A stretch of 64,000 nt of DNA, taken from positions 2,232,001 to 2,296,000 of the forward strand of contig JADFUC010001889.1 of assembly GCA_019722365.1 (NCBI GenBank), written 5' to 3'. Position numbers and translations under genes: made by a program. This DNA comes from Lithospermum erythrorhizon. Its lineage: Eukaryota; Streptophyta; Magnoliopsida; Boraginales; Boraginaceae. Under the pieces are notes generated by a model. The model had not been told where the DNA came from, did not search any database, and saw only the letters and a list, made by a program, of their open reading frames with translations. Shown one piece after another: positions 34,658 through 47,744 of this stretch (the stretch's first letter is position 1; each line of letters starts with the position of its first letter).

Positions 34658-34875
34658 TTGTTGGAAATATAGAAATTCGTCTCATAAAAATATCCGTTGA
34701 ACAATTTGGGTGTGCAACCGATTTCTTCATTCAAATTATATATACAAAGCAATTGAGTGGTTTGGGATTGCCCGTATTGGCATTAGGGGTTACGATGATT
34801 TGCTAGGGTCATTCGTAATCTATATATTAATCGATAGTCAGGTTAATATTGTTTAATATATTACTGCTTTTCAGT
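34658..34875 (+). repeat. Partial third LTR copy, adjacent to the 3' LTR
   Basis: Starts TGTTGGAAATATAGAAATTC and then follows the LTR order at lower identity: GTGCAACCGATT (LTR: GTACAACCGATT), ATTAGGGGTTACGATGATT (LTR: TTTAGGGGTTATGATTAG), then a TATATTAATCGAT block. Similarity fades after about 34870. This is a diverged, truncated relative of the same LTR family. Confidence 0.6.
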
Positions 34876-37201
34876 ATTAGATCTGAGAATTACATGGCTG
34901 ATGCTTAGAACTATATAATAAATGTATTATAAACAAGTATGAAGTGAAGCTTGAAGAAGGTCGGGTGGAAAATGGAATCCGAGGACTCAATTTCGTTGGG
35001 ATATGGAAAGAAATAGAAGTTTTGTGGAGATTTTATCTACCTTTGAAACTTCTCGAAGTGTTTGACTATTTGTTGGCTTAATTCCTTCCAACAAAAACTA
35101 ATGCTCGTATTTTTGATTTACAAAGAAGTAAATATTCTCTCCTTTTCATCATATAATGACCCCTGCATTGGAAGAAAACAGAAGTTTTCTTCCCATATTT
35201 TAGTCTTTAGTTTATACTTCAGCGTTCGGTAGCGTGCGGAAGAGTTAGAACAGACTAGGTGGTAGACGATCTTGTGCTACAGTCGGTATTGTGAGCAATT
35301 TGAGCCATTTCTGCGGTTTGTTAGGCCAAAGATGCAGAAGCATCGGTGCATTTTGTGTTTTGTACAATCCGTAGCATTCTGGGATTCGTATCCGTTAAGT
35401 TTAGAACTTGATTATATGCGTTTAGAACACTACGTTTATTAACACCTACATTTATTATGCTAAAGCGATAACGGTACACAAACAAATTCTTTTGGTAAAA
35501 TATGAAAACTAAAAAATGGAGGGAGTATTCAAAAGCTGATAAGTAAAATTGAAAATGCCACTTAAAATAAACGAATGAAGAAAATATAAATAGTTACGTG
35601 AATTGTTGTCGTCAGTGTCGATAGGAATGATTTTAAGATGATAAAGTAGTGAAATTATTATGTATGTGGAATTATAAAAATGAGTTAAAAATGATAACGT
35701 AGTGAAATTATTTTATATTACAATTTTTTTTTACTAAATATTCCTTGAAAATGTAAAACAACAAATATTTGCAGAAACGAAAAATTTGAGCTATGATAGC
35801 AGTATAAAAAATGGAGGTAGTAATAATATGAATTTTTATATATGAACTTTCGAATGTCATTATTATCATGTTCATAGTAAAATATATTGAATAAAATCAT
35901 GATGTGATATATATTTCGTCAAAACATTAATTTAATATATACCAAAACGATTGAGTTCAAACTTAAAAGTTCAATAATGAAAGTTTAAAATAGACAAGAT
36001 ATTGATTTGTCTCCTCGAAGAATCTATATAAGAGAGTAGTTTGTAAATTTAATTTCTCTCCCTCAAAATTTAATTTGTAAGATTTTAAACAAAGATATTT
36101 ATATTCGTAATTTGTACTGTTAAATTGAACGTCAAAATATCATTGGGAAATGAAGGAATTATAGTGAAAAACTAAAAACTAAATTAGATTGTTCCATGTT
36201 ACTATGTATCGTTGGTGACACACAAGGTCCGTTTATTTACAGTGATTAATGAATTTCAAAGTTGCCTCATAGGTGCACAATGAATAATTTTATCTTTGTT
36301 AAAACCATGTTTTACTTTGAAACAATTCCAAATTAGGTATTATGTAAATAAACATAATATAAAGATGGTACATATATAATTTAAAAATGAATTTAACGAA
36401 AAATAATTGTTTGACTATTATATACAAATTAAATACTTATATACAAAATTTACTTATTAATACATATACTTCAAGTTCTCTCATAACGTCTTTCAACATC
36501 GTGAGTCTTCTCAGATATTTTTCTCAATTATAGTAAATATGGGGGTCCTCCAACAAACATAATGTATTTAGAATGTTTTTATCATGAGTTTATAATCGAC
36601 ATGAGGAGTTAACGTAGTAACCCGTTCACTTATATTTTTAAAAGATATGGTGGTTATTTTTCAACATAAATATTAAATTAGACAGAAATATCAAATAATT
36701 ATATAGCATGGTTGAGCTTTGGGCACCACCAAATTAAGTATGGCCCAGCACACGTTATATATAGAATAAATACTAACATTATTCATTACCTTTTCAAATA
36801 CGGAGTAATTAGTAAGCCCTCTATGAACGAAATCATTCAATTCAAACCAAAAGCATCATGTACCATCAAACATCAACATAGATGTCTACATTCACACCCA
36901 GAACAATTAATACATTATAATGAAGGGTGCAAATTAAGAAACAACAAATATACGTACGCTTAAGAACAATTTTGTCACAACTAACTTATTATATTAAAGT
37001 TAATTAAGAAGAGGTCAGACAAATGCCAAAGAACATATATAGACCTCATAGCATCCATAATTAGCAACATCATTAACTGATTAACAATGTCCCACCTTCC
37101 TAAATTAGAAAGCATAGCTTTTTCAAAAAAAGAAAAAAAGAGACCTAATAATAAGCACCCCTAATAATAGAGTAGGCTAAGATTAGCTTGTGGGAGTTAT
37201 T
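34876..37201. other. Intergenic DNA left of WUSCHEL (its 3' side)
   Basis: No gene is supported. AT-rich, with a GC-richer patch at 35220-35420 and the word CTACGTTTATTAAC at 35430. The sequence AAAAAATGGAGGGAGTATTC ending near 35532 and AAAAAATGGAGGTAGTAATA near 35806 look like single MITE ends. The open frame at 36712-36963 carries no domain. Confidence 0.45.
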
Positions 37202-38907
37202 TCAAGGGAACTGATTTCCACTGGTGGAGTTGAGTGTGAGTTCAAGAGAAGCTCTATCAGTATTAAACCAGTCAGTGTAGTTATTATAGTAGCCTCCTCC
37301 TGCAGCCCCCCTCATGATGTTGCTGAAACCAGAGATGTTTTCACCATGTGTAGGAAAGAGGGGGAGGGTCCTTCTTTCTTGAATTTGTTCCTCTTGATGA
37401 TTCTCATTTGGGGCTCCTTCAATGAATGTGTATGTTGTTGGAGGGTATGAGTCCATTCCAACCCATGCATAGTTTTGAGCCATTGACATATCTCCATTTC
37501 CATAATTTGATGTTGAGCAGTCCTATTAGGGGGGAGGATAGAATTTTTAGCAACATAAAATAAAATAGGAAAAGAAAAAAGAAATATTTTTTGGCCATTT
37601 TGCAATTCTGGTAAAAAATTATTAGGATAAGAAAAGTTACATATTTGCCTGGTACAAGAATTGAGTGTTAATCACACATACAAAGCTTACATAGTAAGTA
37701 TATTATACTATATGTAAAGAAACAATCTTGACAGAATAAGAACTTTTTAAAGTTTATCTTTAGTAACAAAGTATGTGTTACTAGTAATAAGTAGACAATC
37801 ATACCACTTCATGTTGACTATAACTAAGAAGATGTTATTGGTAAGACTCAACTACCAAAACGCCTACCTGATTTGCAACAAAAAAAACTAAAAATACTTT
37901 CTTCCACTTTCATAATAGTACTTTTGGAGTGAGAAAAAATTCCCAAATTATGCCTCAATTTTTAAGGTCACATGACTTTGGCAGATGGTAAAAATAGGGC
38001 TAATGCTACTGCTGAATCACTTTAATGCCCTAAACCAAGTTACCCTAAAACTGTAACTGTAGTACTACTACTGTGTACAAACTTACCCTAAAGCTTTTCT
38101 CCATAGCCATTGATGATCCATAGCCATAATTATTTCCCATAGAAAACATGCCAGCTGGTGTATAAGATGATGGAGATGTGATACCTGTACACAACACCAA
38201 GCAAATGCGACATTCCAAAATGGTAAGTAGCATAAAGCCATAAACCATATTATATGTTATGCAAGAACAAGGGAGAAATCAAAGAGTTGGTGTATGAAAA
38301 AACTTATCAAATTAAACAACGACTATGAACTACGGAGTAGTAGATAGTGTTCGCACTCCGATCTTGGGTCAACTCGGAAATAGTCTCCGTGTTCTCCCTA
38401 TTATCGCAGGAGTAAAGTTGGATACTATCCGACTCCTTAGACTCAGGAGACACTTTAAAGGTGTAGGGTCATGTTAATGTTATGAAATTACAAAATACAT
38501 CAATGTGAAATAAAACAAAATTTACCAGAATGGTTGATGTTAATATTGGCAAATTTGTTATTGTTGTAAAGAGGGTCATCATGATCAGACCTCCAAACAT
38601 TTCTTTGATGCATAATAGGAGTTTCAGAGGCAGTGAACCTCTTCTTTTGCCTCTCACGAGCTTTGTGGTTCTGGAACCAGTAAAAAACATTCTTGCCTTC
38701 AATTTTACCATATTGTCTCAGCTTGGCTGAGATCTTCTGAATCTGCTCAGCTGAAGGGGACCTGATTCCATTGTTGTAGTAAAGATCCTTCAAGATTCTT
38801 ATCTGGTCAGTTGTGGGTGTCCACCTTGAACTACTTTGCCTACAAAGATAACCATTTTTGCAACCATCTTGGTTGTTATCATTGTTTAGTTGTTGTTGTT
38901 GTTCCAT
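37202..38907 (-). CDS. WUS: WUSCHEL homeodomain transcription factor, three exons, 266 aa
   Basis: WUSCHEL maintains the stem-cell pool of the shoot apical meristem and acts in the nucleus mostly as a repressor. Exons read leftwards: 38526-38907, 38087-38184 and 37202-37522, joined through GTAAAT/ACAG and GTAAGT/ATAG borders, with 801 bases in frame including the stop. Residues 26-91 form the atypical long WOX homeodomain: TRP-type start [19 protein letters not shown], helix 3 [28 protein letters not shown] spans the second junction. An acidic stretch (about 199-209) precedes the WUS box TLPLFPTH (212-219). The C-terminal LELTL (253-257) is an EAR-like repression motif. Having all three of homeodomain, WUS box and C-terminal EAR, with the exon pattern of Arabidopsis WUS, separates it from other WOX members. 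It looks intact. The nearest genes on either side are unrelated and far away. Confidence 0.95.
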
Positions 38908-39012
38908 GTTGGATATTCAAGAAATAAGAAGCAGAAGAATAGGAGATAGAAGGAAAGAGAGGAAAGAGAGAGAAGTTGGTGAGTGGATTTTTGGATGAGG
39001 AATAGTAAAGGG

Positions 39013-39025
39013 ACAAATATAAAGG
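39013..39025 (-). promoter_or_regulatory. Candidate TATA region of WUSCHEL
   Basis: On the minus strand the sequence reads CCTTTATATTTGT about 110 bp upstream of the WUSCHEL start codon, preceded by a C/T-rich stretch (39025-39045 as read on minus). It is a plausible but non-canonical TATA element; no other good candidate is seen nearer the ATG. Confidence 0.35.
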
Positions 39026-39049
39026 GGAGGGGGGTGTTGCACATGGAGG

Positions 39050-42000
39050 TGAAAGGAGAGGAAATCACAAAGAGATCTGGAGGAGATGGATTGAAATTGA
39101 CAGAGCAAAGGGGTTGGAAAAGGCAAGGGACAAAAGAGGGACTAGAAAGAAATAAAATCAGAGAAAATGCTTGGATGAAAAGGCAGTGACAACTTATGAT
39201 TATTATTTAGCTCAGAGAGAAGAATAGGGGGAGGGTTTAGAATGAATGAATGATCCTCTATTATTATTCTGTTGTGATTTTGTAATTAATCATATAAGTT
39301 CTTCATTTAATGGGTATATCAGCCACTAAAAACCATGATTAAAGATGGACTTGTTACTTGTACTTATCTACCAAATAGTTGAATTGTGAAGGTACAATAT
39401 TAAAGATTGCCTTGTACCTATCTACCATTTGTTGATACTTGATAGTACAGTAATATTGTTTTCATTTAGTACTTGTGTCTAACTTGATTTTCAATAACAA
39501 AAGATTCTAAACTTTAGAAAAAAAATTAGCACTAATAGTATATATGATACTCATCAAGTTTTTCATTTAAAGGTATGTAGACTTTGATACTTCTTGAAAA
39601 TTCATCAAAGGAGAAAAAATAGTTCAATTTTGCCATTAAAGAATAATAATAGTAATCATCACATTACTTTACTACAAAATAACTACTAATGGGATTTAAA
39701 TTATATCTATTCTTATTCGTGATTGTCCAACTGATAATACATTTATCAAACACCAACACCAATAAAGAATTGTCTTTGACAATATAATTAATGAATTATG
39801 GAGTATTGTTGAAGTATAGTCTCAAATTAAACAAACCATAAGACTCAACATATTGATAATTAGTTTTAAGGTAGAACAATGAATTTTATTGCTCTAATAT
39901 GGTACGGAGTATTTTAAATATCGGCGTAGATATGATAACCAAAATCATTCTAATCAAAGTGAGTATTGAAGGAGAACACATTATCTCCTGGTTTAGAATT
40001 AAACACATTAATTATATGACTTTAACAATTACTAGTACTGCTTCAATATACAATGGAGAAAAACTAAAGCTGATGATACCATGGTTTTCTTAAAAAGATA
40101 GATTATTTTTCTTTATTTCATTTTAAAGATAATACGTACATCTAGATTAGCATAACACTGAGAGAAGACAGATTATTGGTCTATGGAGAAAACCCAGAAG
40201 AATTTGATATGTCATAATGATGAGCAGCTGGACACAAATCAATGTGACAACTGAATCATGCGGATTCAGGAAAAATCTTCCTTTGGCTATACTGTGTAAA
40301 TTGTAATCAAACTTTCTTATATTCCTATGATCAATTATTTTGTTTATGAAATATGTCTACATTATAACATGTCTGCAGGCTAGGTTTTTTTCCTTATATA
40401 GAGGTCTTGTCCTTCAGCTCTGGTCCATAATTGAAACAAAAGGGTAACGGTTGTTCAAATATTTAGGGTTTGATTGTTTGGATTATTCGAACGAACAATT
40501 GATTATGCTAAATGAATCTGTTATTAAATATGCAGTGGTTCATCAACATATATAATTACTTGTTAATTAAAATAATTCAAAATCAACTAATGAAGGTTTG
40601 ATTTAATGAATTAATTATTTCACCTAAAACGTCATTTTCTTGCCTCCAACTGCAATTGGTAGCAAGGGATGATGTGTCTCAAGGGGATGATGAGTTTTAT
40701 GAAATTCGAACCATAAATGTTTATTTGTCACAACTCACAAGGGATGAGGGCTAATTGTATAATGCAATAACCTAATAAGAATTGTAGAGTTCGAAGTATA
40801 AAGTCTTGAACTCATTTTTTTTTCTTGTATCAACTATTCTTTATATATATATACTTAGCGATGATATTATATTACAATTTATGAGAGTATTACAAATTTG
40901 AGATTAAAGAATAATTACAAACTATTACAAGTAAGATAATAAATATATTTTCACTAATTAGATGTTTGGAATGAATGTCACTAGACTAGAAGTTATATAT
41001 GCTTGTATCAACTATTCTAAGTAGTACTACTCCAAGCAATATAATGGAAAATCGGTTTTGCTCGATGGCCCAATTTTTTTCAGAAAGGCATGGAAGTTAG
41101 GTAGTGCTCCAAGCAATGTAAAATAATTAGTTCGAGGTTTCTAAGTTATAAAAGAAAATTAATATATACATTTTTATAAGAGGACAGAAGAGGATAATGG
41201 GAGATAATGTAAATGCATTTTTCTTGTATGCCCGCTTTGAATGAGTTGAAGAGAATGGAGCTAATATAAATACATTTTCATCTCATGTAATAAGCCGTTC
41301 AATAGATGTACCAGTTATAATTTGTTGACATATATTCTTTATTTTATTTTTTTCTAATGTTTTGTTGATACTTTTAATATATTGGGAAATGGGAATCATG
41401 AAACAAACATCCACCTTGAGAATTGGATGAAATGCTTTATCAACTTCCAACCTGTTATTTCAACTCGGCCCAACTGATAACTGGCTCACTGCAGGTGGGC
41501 TTTTCAACAACCTAGGTTATTGTAGTTTTTTTTATTGTTGTTGTCACTTATCAGGTCCTCAGCCTCAGGGGTGAAATACACCCTAAACCCTAACATTGCA
41601 TATCATTTGTGTTATTATAAAAAGATGAACGGCATTGTTTGCAACATCGTGGAGCCCTTAATTTTTATAAAGAAACAGAACGATTTTACTGTTCTAGTGG
41701 AGAGATTCATTTGGCGGGAAACTAAACCGGAGAATGCATAGTTAAATGCTATCGCGAAGTGCAAATGCAAAATGTGTATATTTTCGGAATATGATAAGAA
41801 CTAACAACAACCATTTTGTCTTTACATCCATTGGAATGCAGTGCGATGAACAACTTCAGAGGAGGGATCATGGGATGTTAAAGTTCAAGGGCAAGTACAA
41901 TATTTCCTAGATGATCTTATACCTCGAAAGTTCAAGAAATTTCCGGTGGTATTCAATTCTGCTTACGATCTGGCATCAAGTTACAAATAGACTATCGTGA

Positions 42001-45000
42001 ATATGTAAATGGTCGAGCGCTTGGTTGAAGTTATGCGTTAATCACTTATCTGATCTTCTTGACAAACATCATGGCTTGAAAATATAGAAGGGTATCATAT
42101 AGTGATGAGATCGATCAGCTTGATCGAGAGAATATGGCGACCCGATGATGCGAAGTTGCTGAAATCTTAAATGGATTGAGGATGAAAGCTGCGAGAAGCA
42201 AGTCCCTGCAGAAATCGTGTGATATCCGGGTATACACTAAGTCTGGATCAAATCACAAAGTGAAATATTATTATGCATGCTATGATCCACTTCAATATAT
42301 TCTCATTTCAACAGTGAATAATAACTAGAAGTAACCATTATATTTGTTTGAATATAGACATATAAACTTTTAATATGTGTAGGTCTAGGAGAGAACTTAT
42401 GATAAACTCATCATGGCCGATTTTGAAAACAAAATATTTTTCATATTACTGCATCAATCAGTGAAAAACGAGAATGCGAGCGACTGCTGCCTTGGCATCT
42501 TATGATGAAACTTCACATGATAAAGGTGAAGCCACGGATAGCCCACTCTTTCCGTTAAAGCGCCAAATGAACCCGAAATGGCGTCTCTACCAGGGTTCAC
42601 GTGTTTATCTTGTCTTGCTTTGTTCTCATCTGTAATATTTGAGGCTTCCGGCTTCCTTTCTTTGCGGAGTAAATCATTGGGCAATACGTGATGTCTTCAA
42701 ATGAAAACACACAACATGAAGATTCTGTTGTACTAGGAGGCCCGGAGACAGGAACTTTGGATGACTAAAACTTCTGTAAACCAATCAAGTTTTGGATAAC
42801 TTATTATCAATCTTTTGAAAATCCAAACATTGGATAACTCTTTTGCTTTTGAAAGTTCGAACTATATAATCAAGCTACCATATGCATGATACTTGGATAT
42901 GGAGAGATTTGGATGTAATTTAACCATATTAGGAAGTAAAAGCAATGTTACCACCAACTAACATAGTTGGTGTGTAAAAAACAATGGTCATAATTTATTG
43001 AGTATACACTCATTATGATTAAAAAAAAAATTGAGCTAATAATTATAGATTTGGTCTCAAAAAGTAGAACTAAGTTATGATTTAATTGTTTATGATTTAA
43101 AAGTATGGTGTATTAAATTAGTCCAGTCTTTTTCTTAGGAAGCGAAATGGGTTAATTGTCAGTTCATAAATAGGTTGTATTGTAACATTAAATTATTTAA
43201 ATATTCAAGCAAATTATGCATACTCCTTATTGGATGATGGAGTATCAAAACAATGTCATTTTAGAGTATCCACACCAACTTACTTAAAAATTCTCACCAA
43301 ATCGGCTTCGTATCGCTTTATCGAATTTAAAGGCATATTTTAACTTTTGTGGCCAAAATCAGATTCTCTATTTTATTATTCCTCAAATCAACCATCCTCA
43401 TTAAAATACTAATAATATAACATTTAACGATTAAAATTCTCATAAAATTACCAACTCCACCAACTTCAATAGAAACACCTTAAAATATACATATACTATA
43501 CTCCATAATTGTTTCTGTCCATTTTCCTCCTAGAGAAGACCTCAGTTCATCTTCTTCCTCCCAAAAGAAGAATTCATTTCTTGACAAAATAACTTTCCAT
43601 TAAAAATACAAGAATTTGACATATTTTTTCTTCATACACAAGAATTTGAAAAAAAGGGGATCTTGAAAATGAAACCTTCGGACGACAGAAACTTTGGTTC
43701 TTCTCAAAGCCACCAACCAATACACTACTTGAAGATCCATGGATGAATATGCCCTTTTTCTTTCAAAAATCATATAAAGCAACACATAAATTAAATTCCA
43801 AAAAATCAAAATCATTACCAATAGAACAAACTATCTAAAAAATAATTATATACCATATAATTTTATTTTGTTTTAGTTCATTTTCCACCAAGAGACATTA
43901 ATTCATCTATTTGCTCCCACCTCCAATTTTCATCATCATTAATTCATTATCTTGACTCACTCGAAAGATAGGGAAACATAATTCACATGGTCACCATCAA
44001 AAAATGTTAGAAGGAACTTTGACCAAAATCATAAAATTATTAAGTATTGAAAATTTAGTATGAATCAATTTGAATAAAGAATAATGGTGTGCTTATTTAT
44101 CTTATCTATATCTTTGCAATTGTACAGAACTTAGAGATGCAGTGAAGGAAAGGTGGGAAAGTGAAGGAAGGTGGGAGATAGAAAGAGAAGATTATTTTTT
44201 CAGCCAAGTAAAACAAAACAAACAGTGTTTGGGAAGTGAACAAAAATAGGCTTGGCGGTGATTGGTGTAAAAAAAATTAGCATTCAATTTAACAATAAGG
44301 AAGCTGGTTTTATCACAATTTTTACCCTTTTAAATATCCCTATTCTAAATGTGGAGATAGGCTAGAGTTTAAGAACTTTCTAGGTACAGTGATCAGTGCA
44401 TAACTAATTTATCTTGCGTGCAATTTAAATGATAAATGGCATAATATTTACATTTTTATTATAAGTGTGGTTAAACTTTCTTATGCTTTTTTGGTGAAGT
44501 TTGTATTATATTTTAATTTTTTTTTATTGATTGATAATGTCTTGCCCCGAAAATTATACAATAAATAATTTTTTTATAAATATTTTTTTTTTAAATGATT
44601 AAACAAATTGGGAGACGGAGGAAAATAAAGAATACATGTCTTTGGTATTGTAGTAGGTAAGCTGGGAAAGAATGAAAAGCAATTGTAATTATTAGTATCA
44701 TGTCCAGTGTCATATCTGAACAGAGGACTAAGGAGCATATAAATGACAGGGTTATGATTAATTTAGTAGGGATGGAGGAGGAGCTAATAGCTATGGAGGG
44801 GCCACTGCAACAGTAAGGTCATTCAACAAATGCTTTTTCCCTCAATTTTTGCTGCCGAACCTTTCTAACGCCGCATTCTGTCCTTCCATTTTTTATGTTC
44901 TCCATCTAATCAATTCGCTTGATGAAGTTGTTATCATAAGCGTTTTGAAAGCAGAGTCCCACTAAAAGTACATAAGTACATCTAAGCAATAGTGCATTAA

Positions 45001-45560
45001 AATGATTGTATTTTCTTCTTAAATAAAATTTTACGAAACTATCTTTACAAATAGGGGAGGGGGGCTAAAACATTAATTTCATAGCTAAAAATTACTGTTT
45101 GGGTGTTATAGCAGCCATGCTTAAGTCTCTATCACAGGATACAGGGTTATCATGAGGAGCCCAGCAAACTTGAGGCTATCTGTAAGCAACGAATCGCTTG
45201 TCACAAAGCTGCATGCAATGAAAGCGATTGCAAAGCGAGACAAACAATTGCAAGTGAAGCAGATGGGTCCGTTTACAGCCGCTTAAAGCATTATTGGGCC
45301 TGCTGCCGATTGCTGGGGCGGCAGGCGTGCGACTTTAGGGATAAAACCGCGCCACGATCGGCTTCACTAGCACTATGAACCCGTCGACGAGCCGCCTCTG
45401 ACTTGGTATCGCTTGAATGACGATGAAAAGATAGAACTCTAGTTTTTGTGGCTTTGTGTGTTTTCTTTTGATTTTCTTGTGTTGTGGTGATGGATTTTCT
45501 TCGGCAATATGTGAAAGTAGCTGTATGCAGCGTCTAACTTCCATTGGAGTGCCTTCGCGC
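39050..45560. other. WUSCHEL upstream region and intergenic DNA
   Basis: About 6.5 kb without a supportable gene. Immediately upstream of WUSCHEL (39050-39240) the plus strand is purine-rich. The rest is AT-rich, with patches of more balanced composition at 41530-42720 and 45100-45550 whose open frames (41535-41741, 42454-42684, 45335-45544) have no recognised domain. Regulatory elements for WUSCHEL probably lie here, but none can be named from sequence alone. Confidence 0.45.
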
Positions 45561-45564
45561 GCTA

Positions 45565-46055
45565 TGGTAAATAAAACGTATGTATGTAGGAACTGATTTG
45601 AATCTAAAATCGAAATTGTTCAAAGTTTGAAATGTGCCAAACCGAGAACCGACCGGAAGCAAAAAGTTGTTCCTTTGTACTTGACCCCCCACCGAACTGC
45701 ATTGTTAAGATTCGCCTTGTAGCGCTGGCCCCATGATTTCGAGCTTTCGTTGCCGGATTTGCACCCCCCCACACTGCTTGCGAGGCGCACGTGAAACGTT
45801 GCGTAAATAGTCAATCAATCATTACTAAGAACTTATAAGTGTCAACTTCTTACACGCTCTTGAAGCGTATTGATGCCCAGCGATTTTCAAAAACTTTATG
45901 GTTTGATCTGAAATGCTTTAACGTGGCTCATTGACACACAAATGAGAAGCGAAATTTTGGATTATGGCAGCTCTAATATTAACATATCGGCATCCGCATG
46001 AATAAAAATTTGTATTCAAACAAAATCAATAAAACTAATATCCCCCTTGGGATAC
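45565..46055. repeat. Direct repeat, copy 1 (about 490 bp)
   Basis: Shares ordered blocks with copy 2 at 46850: AATAAAACGTATGTA, GAACCGACCGGAAGCA, TTGACCCCCCACCG, a CATGATTTC block, TGCGAGGCGC, TGCGTAAA, ATGGTTTGATC, CAAATGAGAAGCGAAATTTT, GGCAGCT and CCTTGGGAT. Identity is moderate, with many small indels. Confidence 0.7.
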
Positions 46056-46849
46056 CAAATTTGAAAAGATTTGACTCGATAATGGGTGATATAGCAGCGA
46101 CCCGATTCTGTAGGAACCAGTAGGTGTGATAAACGCTTCCGCATGTACGTATGTTTGCATTACTTTGACAGGCATGGTAAACTGGCGTTGTCTTGGAGTA
46201 TCTGCCTTTGATAGCAAATGATGACCTTCCGCAGTGCCGTCGACTGTTAGTTCTCACTTTATTGTGTGGGTTAGGCCTTGGACCGTGCTGGTTACGTGGT
46301 TGTCGTCAAGAAATCGCCCTCCGGCGTTTCTCTTACAAACCCACACTTTGCTTTCGCATAGGTGACTCTTTCATATTATTCGAGTAACCCTTCTTTCATG
46401 ATCTCATAGAGTCATTAAAAAGCATAGTTTAACACTTTACCACTGTGGTATCCTTTGTTTCACAAATCACAAGGAGCAGTGAAATCATAGGTAATCTCTT
46501 AATACAAAATGGCCAGGTTGACCGCCCAGGCCTTGAATCTTGGGATCTCGGTCGACAAGGTAGGGTTGTCACTTTCATTCATTATTTTTCACCGAGGTTT
46601 CGATCAGTTAACTGATGAATTACCAGTAGTTAACTAGCTTACTTGGTGATGGATCGTATGTTATCCTTTGATCTTACATGATCAACGGTGTTAACTCAGG
46701 TTGAAAGTAATTGTCTAATGGTATTATGTCGTCGGCAGTATTCTCATTTTACCATTATATAAGGAAATGATTTGCGTCTCCCGATTGCGGACTCATTGTC
46801 CTGATATATGCAAACGTCTCTTTGCGTGGGTGCACTAAGCACCGCTTAA
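46056..46849. other. Spacer between the direct repeats
   Basis: About 0.8 kb of mixed composition. No polymerase, integrase or gag motif was found. If the flanking repeats are LTRs, this is too short for an autonomous element and would fit a small terminal-repeat retrotransposon or a deletion derivative. Confidence 0.4.
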
Positions 46850-47265
46850 TGAGCAAATAAACGTATGTAGCGCGTTTGATTTGAATGCCAAATCAAATTA
46901 CATTTGAAATGTGCAAGCGAACTCGACCGGAAGCAGGTTGGCTTCATGACCCCCCACCGGAGCTGCGTTCGTGTTGGGCGGGGTGTATCTGGCCTTTGAG
47001 CATGATTTCATTTAGGGACTGCGCCCCCACTGGCGAGGCGCGTAGACATTTTGCGTAAAAGGCAGTGTCCCGCGTTAAAAAGAGGCTGCTTAGGAGCACT
47101 TATAAAGTATGCTTTCGCGCTCACCAGCTGATAGTGCATACGATTTTTGAGCACATGGTTTGATCCCGTTTTCTTATGGCTTCATTGACCTGTGAAATGA
47201 GAAGCAGAATTTTGGGTCCACGGCAGCTATTATTAACTTTATATACATGATTAAATGTCCTTGGG
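46850..47265. repeat. Direct repeat, copy 2 (about 415 bp)
   Basis: Second copy of the repeat at 45565-46055: AATAAACGTATGTAGC, GAACTCGACCGGAAGCA, ATGACCCCCCACCGGAG, CATGATTTCATTT, GGCGAGGCGCG, TGCGTAAA, ATGGTTTGATC, AAATGAGAAGCAGAATTTTG, GGCAGCT and CCTTGGGAT, in the same order. The sequence after it includes CAGTGGGGGAA (47280). Confidence 0.7.
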
Positions 47266-47572
47266 ATGTGTGTGCCAGCCAGTGGGGGAACTTAAGCTTC
47301 CCGCTTTAAGCGGTTGTAATTGCCGAGGATGTGTCTCGGTTCGGGAGGCAAAACTTTAAAACTTTAAAGCTGATACAAAATTACGTACGACTTTGGCATT
47401 GACTGCTTGCTTAGCTAAAAAGGCTATGAATTAACGTATTTATATAGCACTTTCTTGGTTAAGTTATTTCGAGATGCATCTAATTAATTCATAACTAGAT
47501 CATTGATTTGGAGGTGTTAGTAAATTATTTTGGTAATTTGTTTTTGGTTGTTCATTGGAGTATTAAAACTAC

Positions 47573-47744
47573 TACTCCCCTCATTCCATTTTTGAAGTGT
47601 ATTTTTCATTTTTTTTTTGTAACCTTGAATTTAGTTTCTTTTTTAATAGGAAAAATTACGAAATAGTTTGTGAGACAATTTAAATTAAATAAAACTTCTT
47701 GCAAAAATAAAGTGTCATTTAAAATGAAATGGAGGAACCAATAT
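47573..47744. mobile_element. Stowaway-like MITE, left member of an abutting pair
   Basis: The left arm TACTCCCCTCATTCCATTTT then TGAAGTG matches the reverse complement of the right arm AAGTGTCATTTAAAATGAAA then TGGAGGAACCAATATA. About 172 bp, AT-rich interior. It shares a TA with the next element. Confidence 0.6.
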
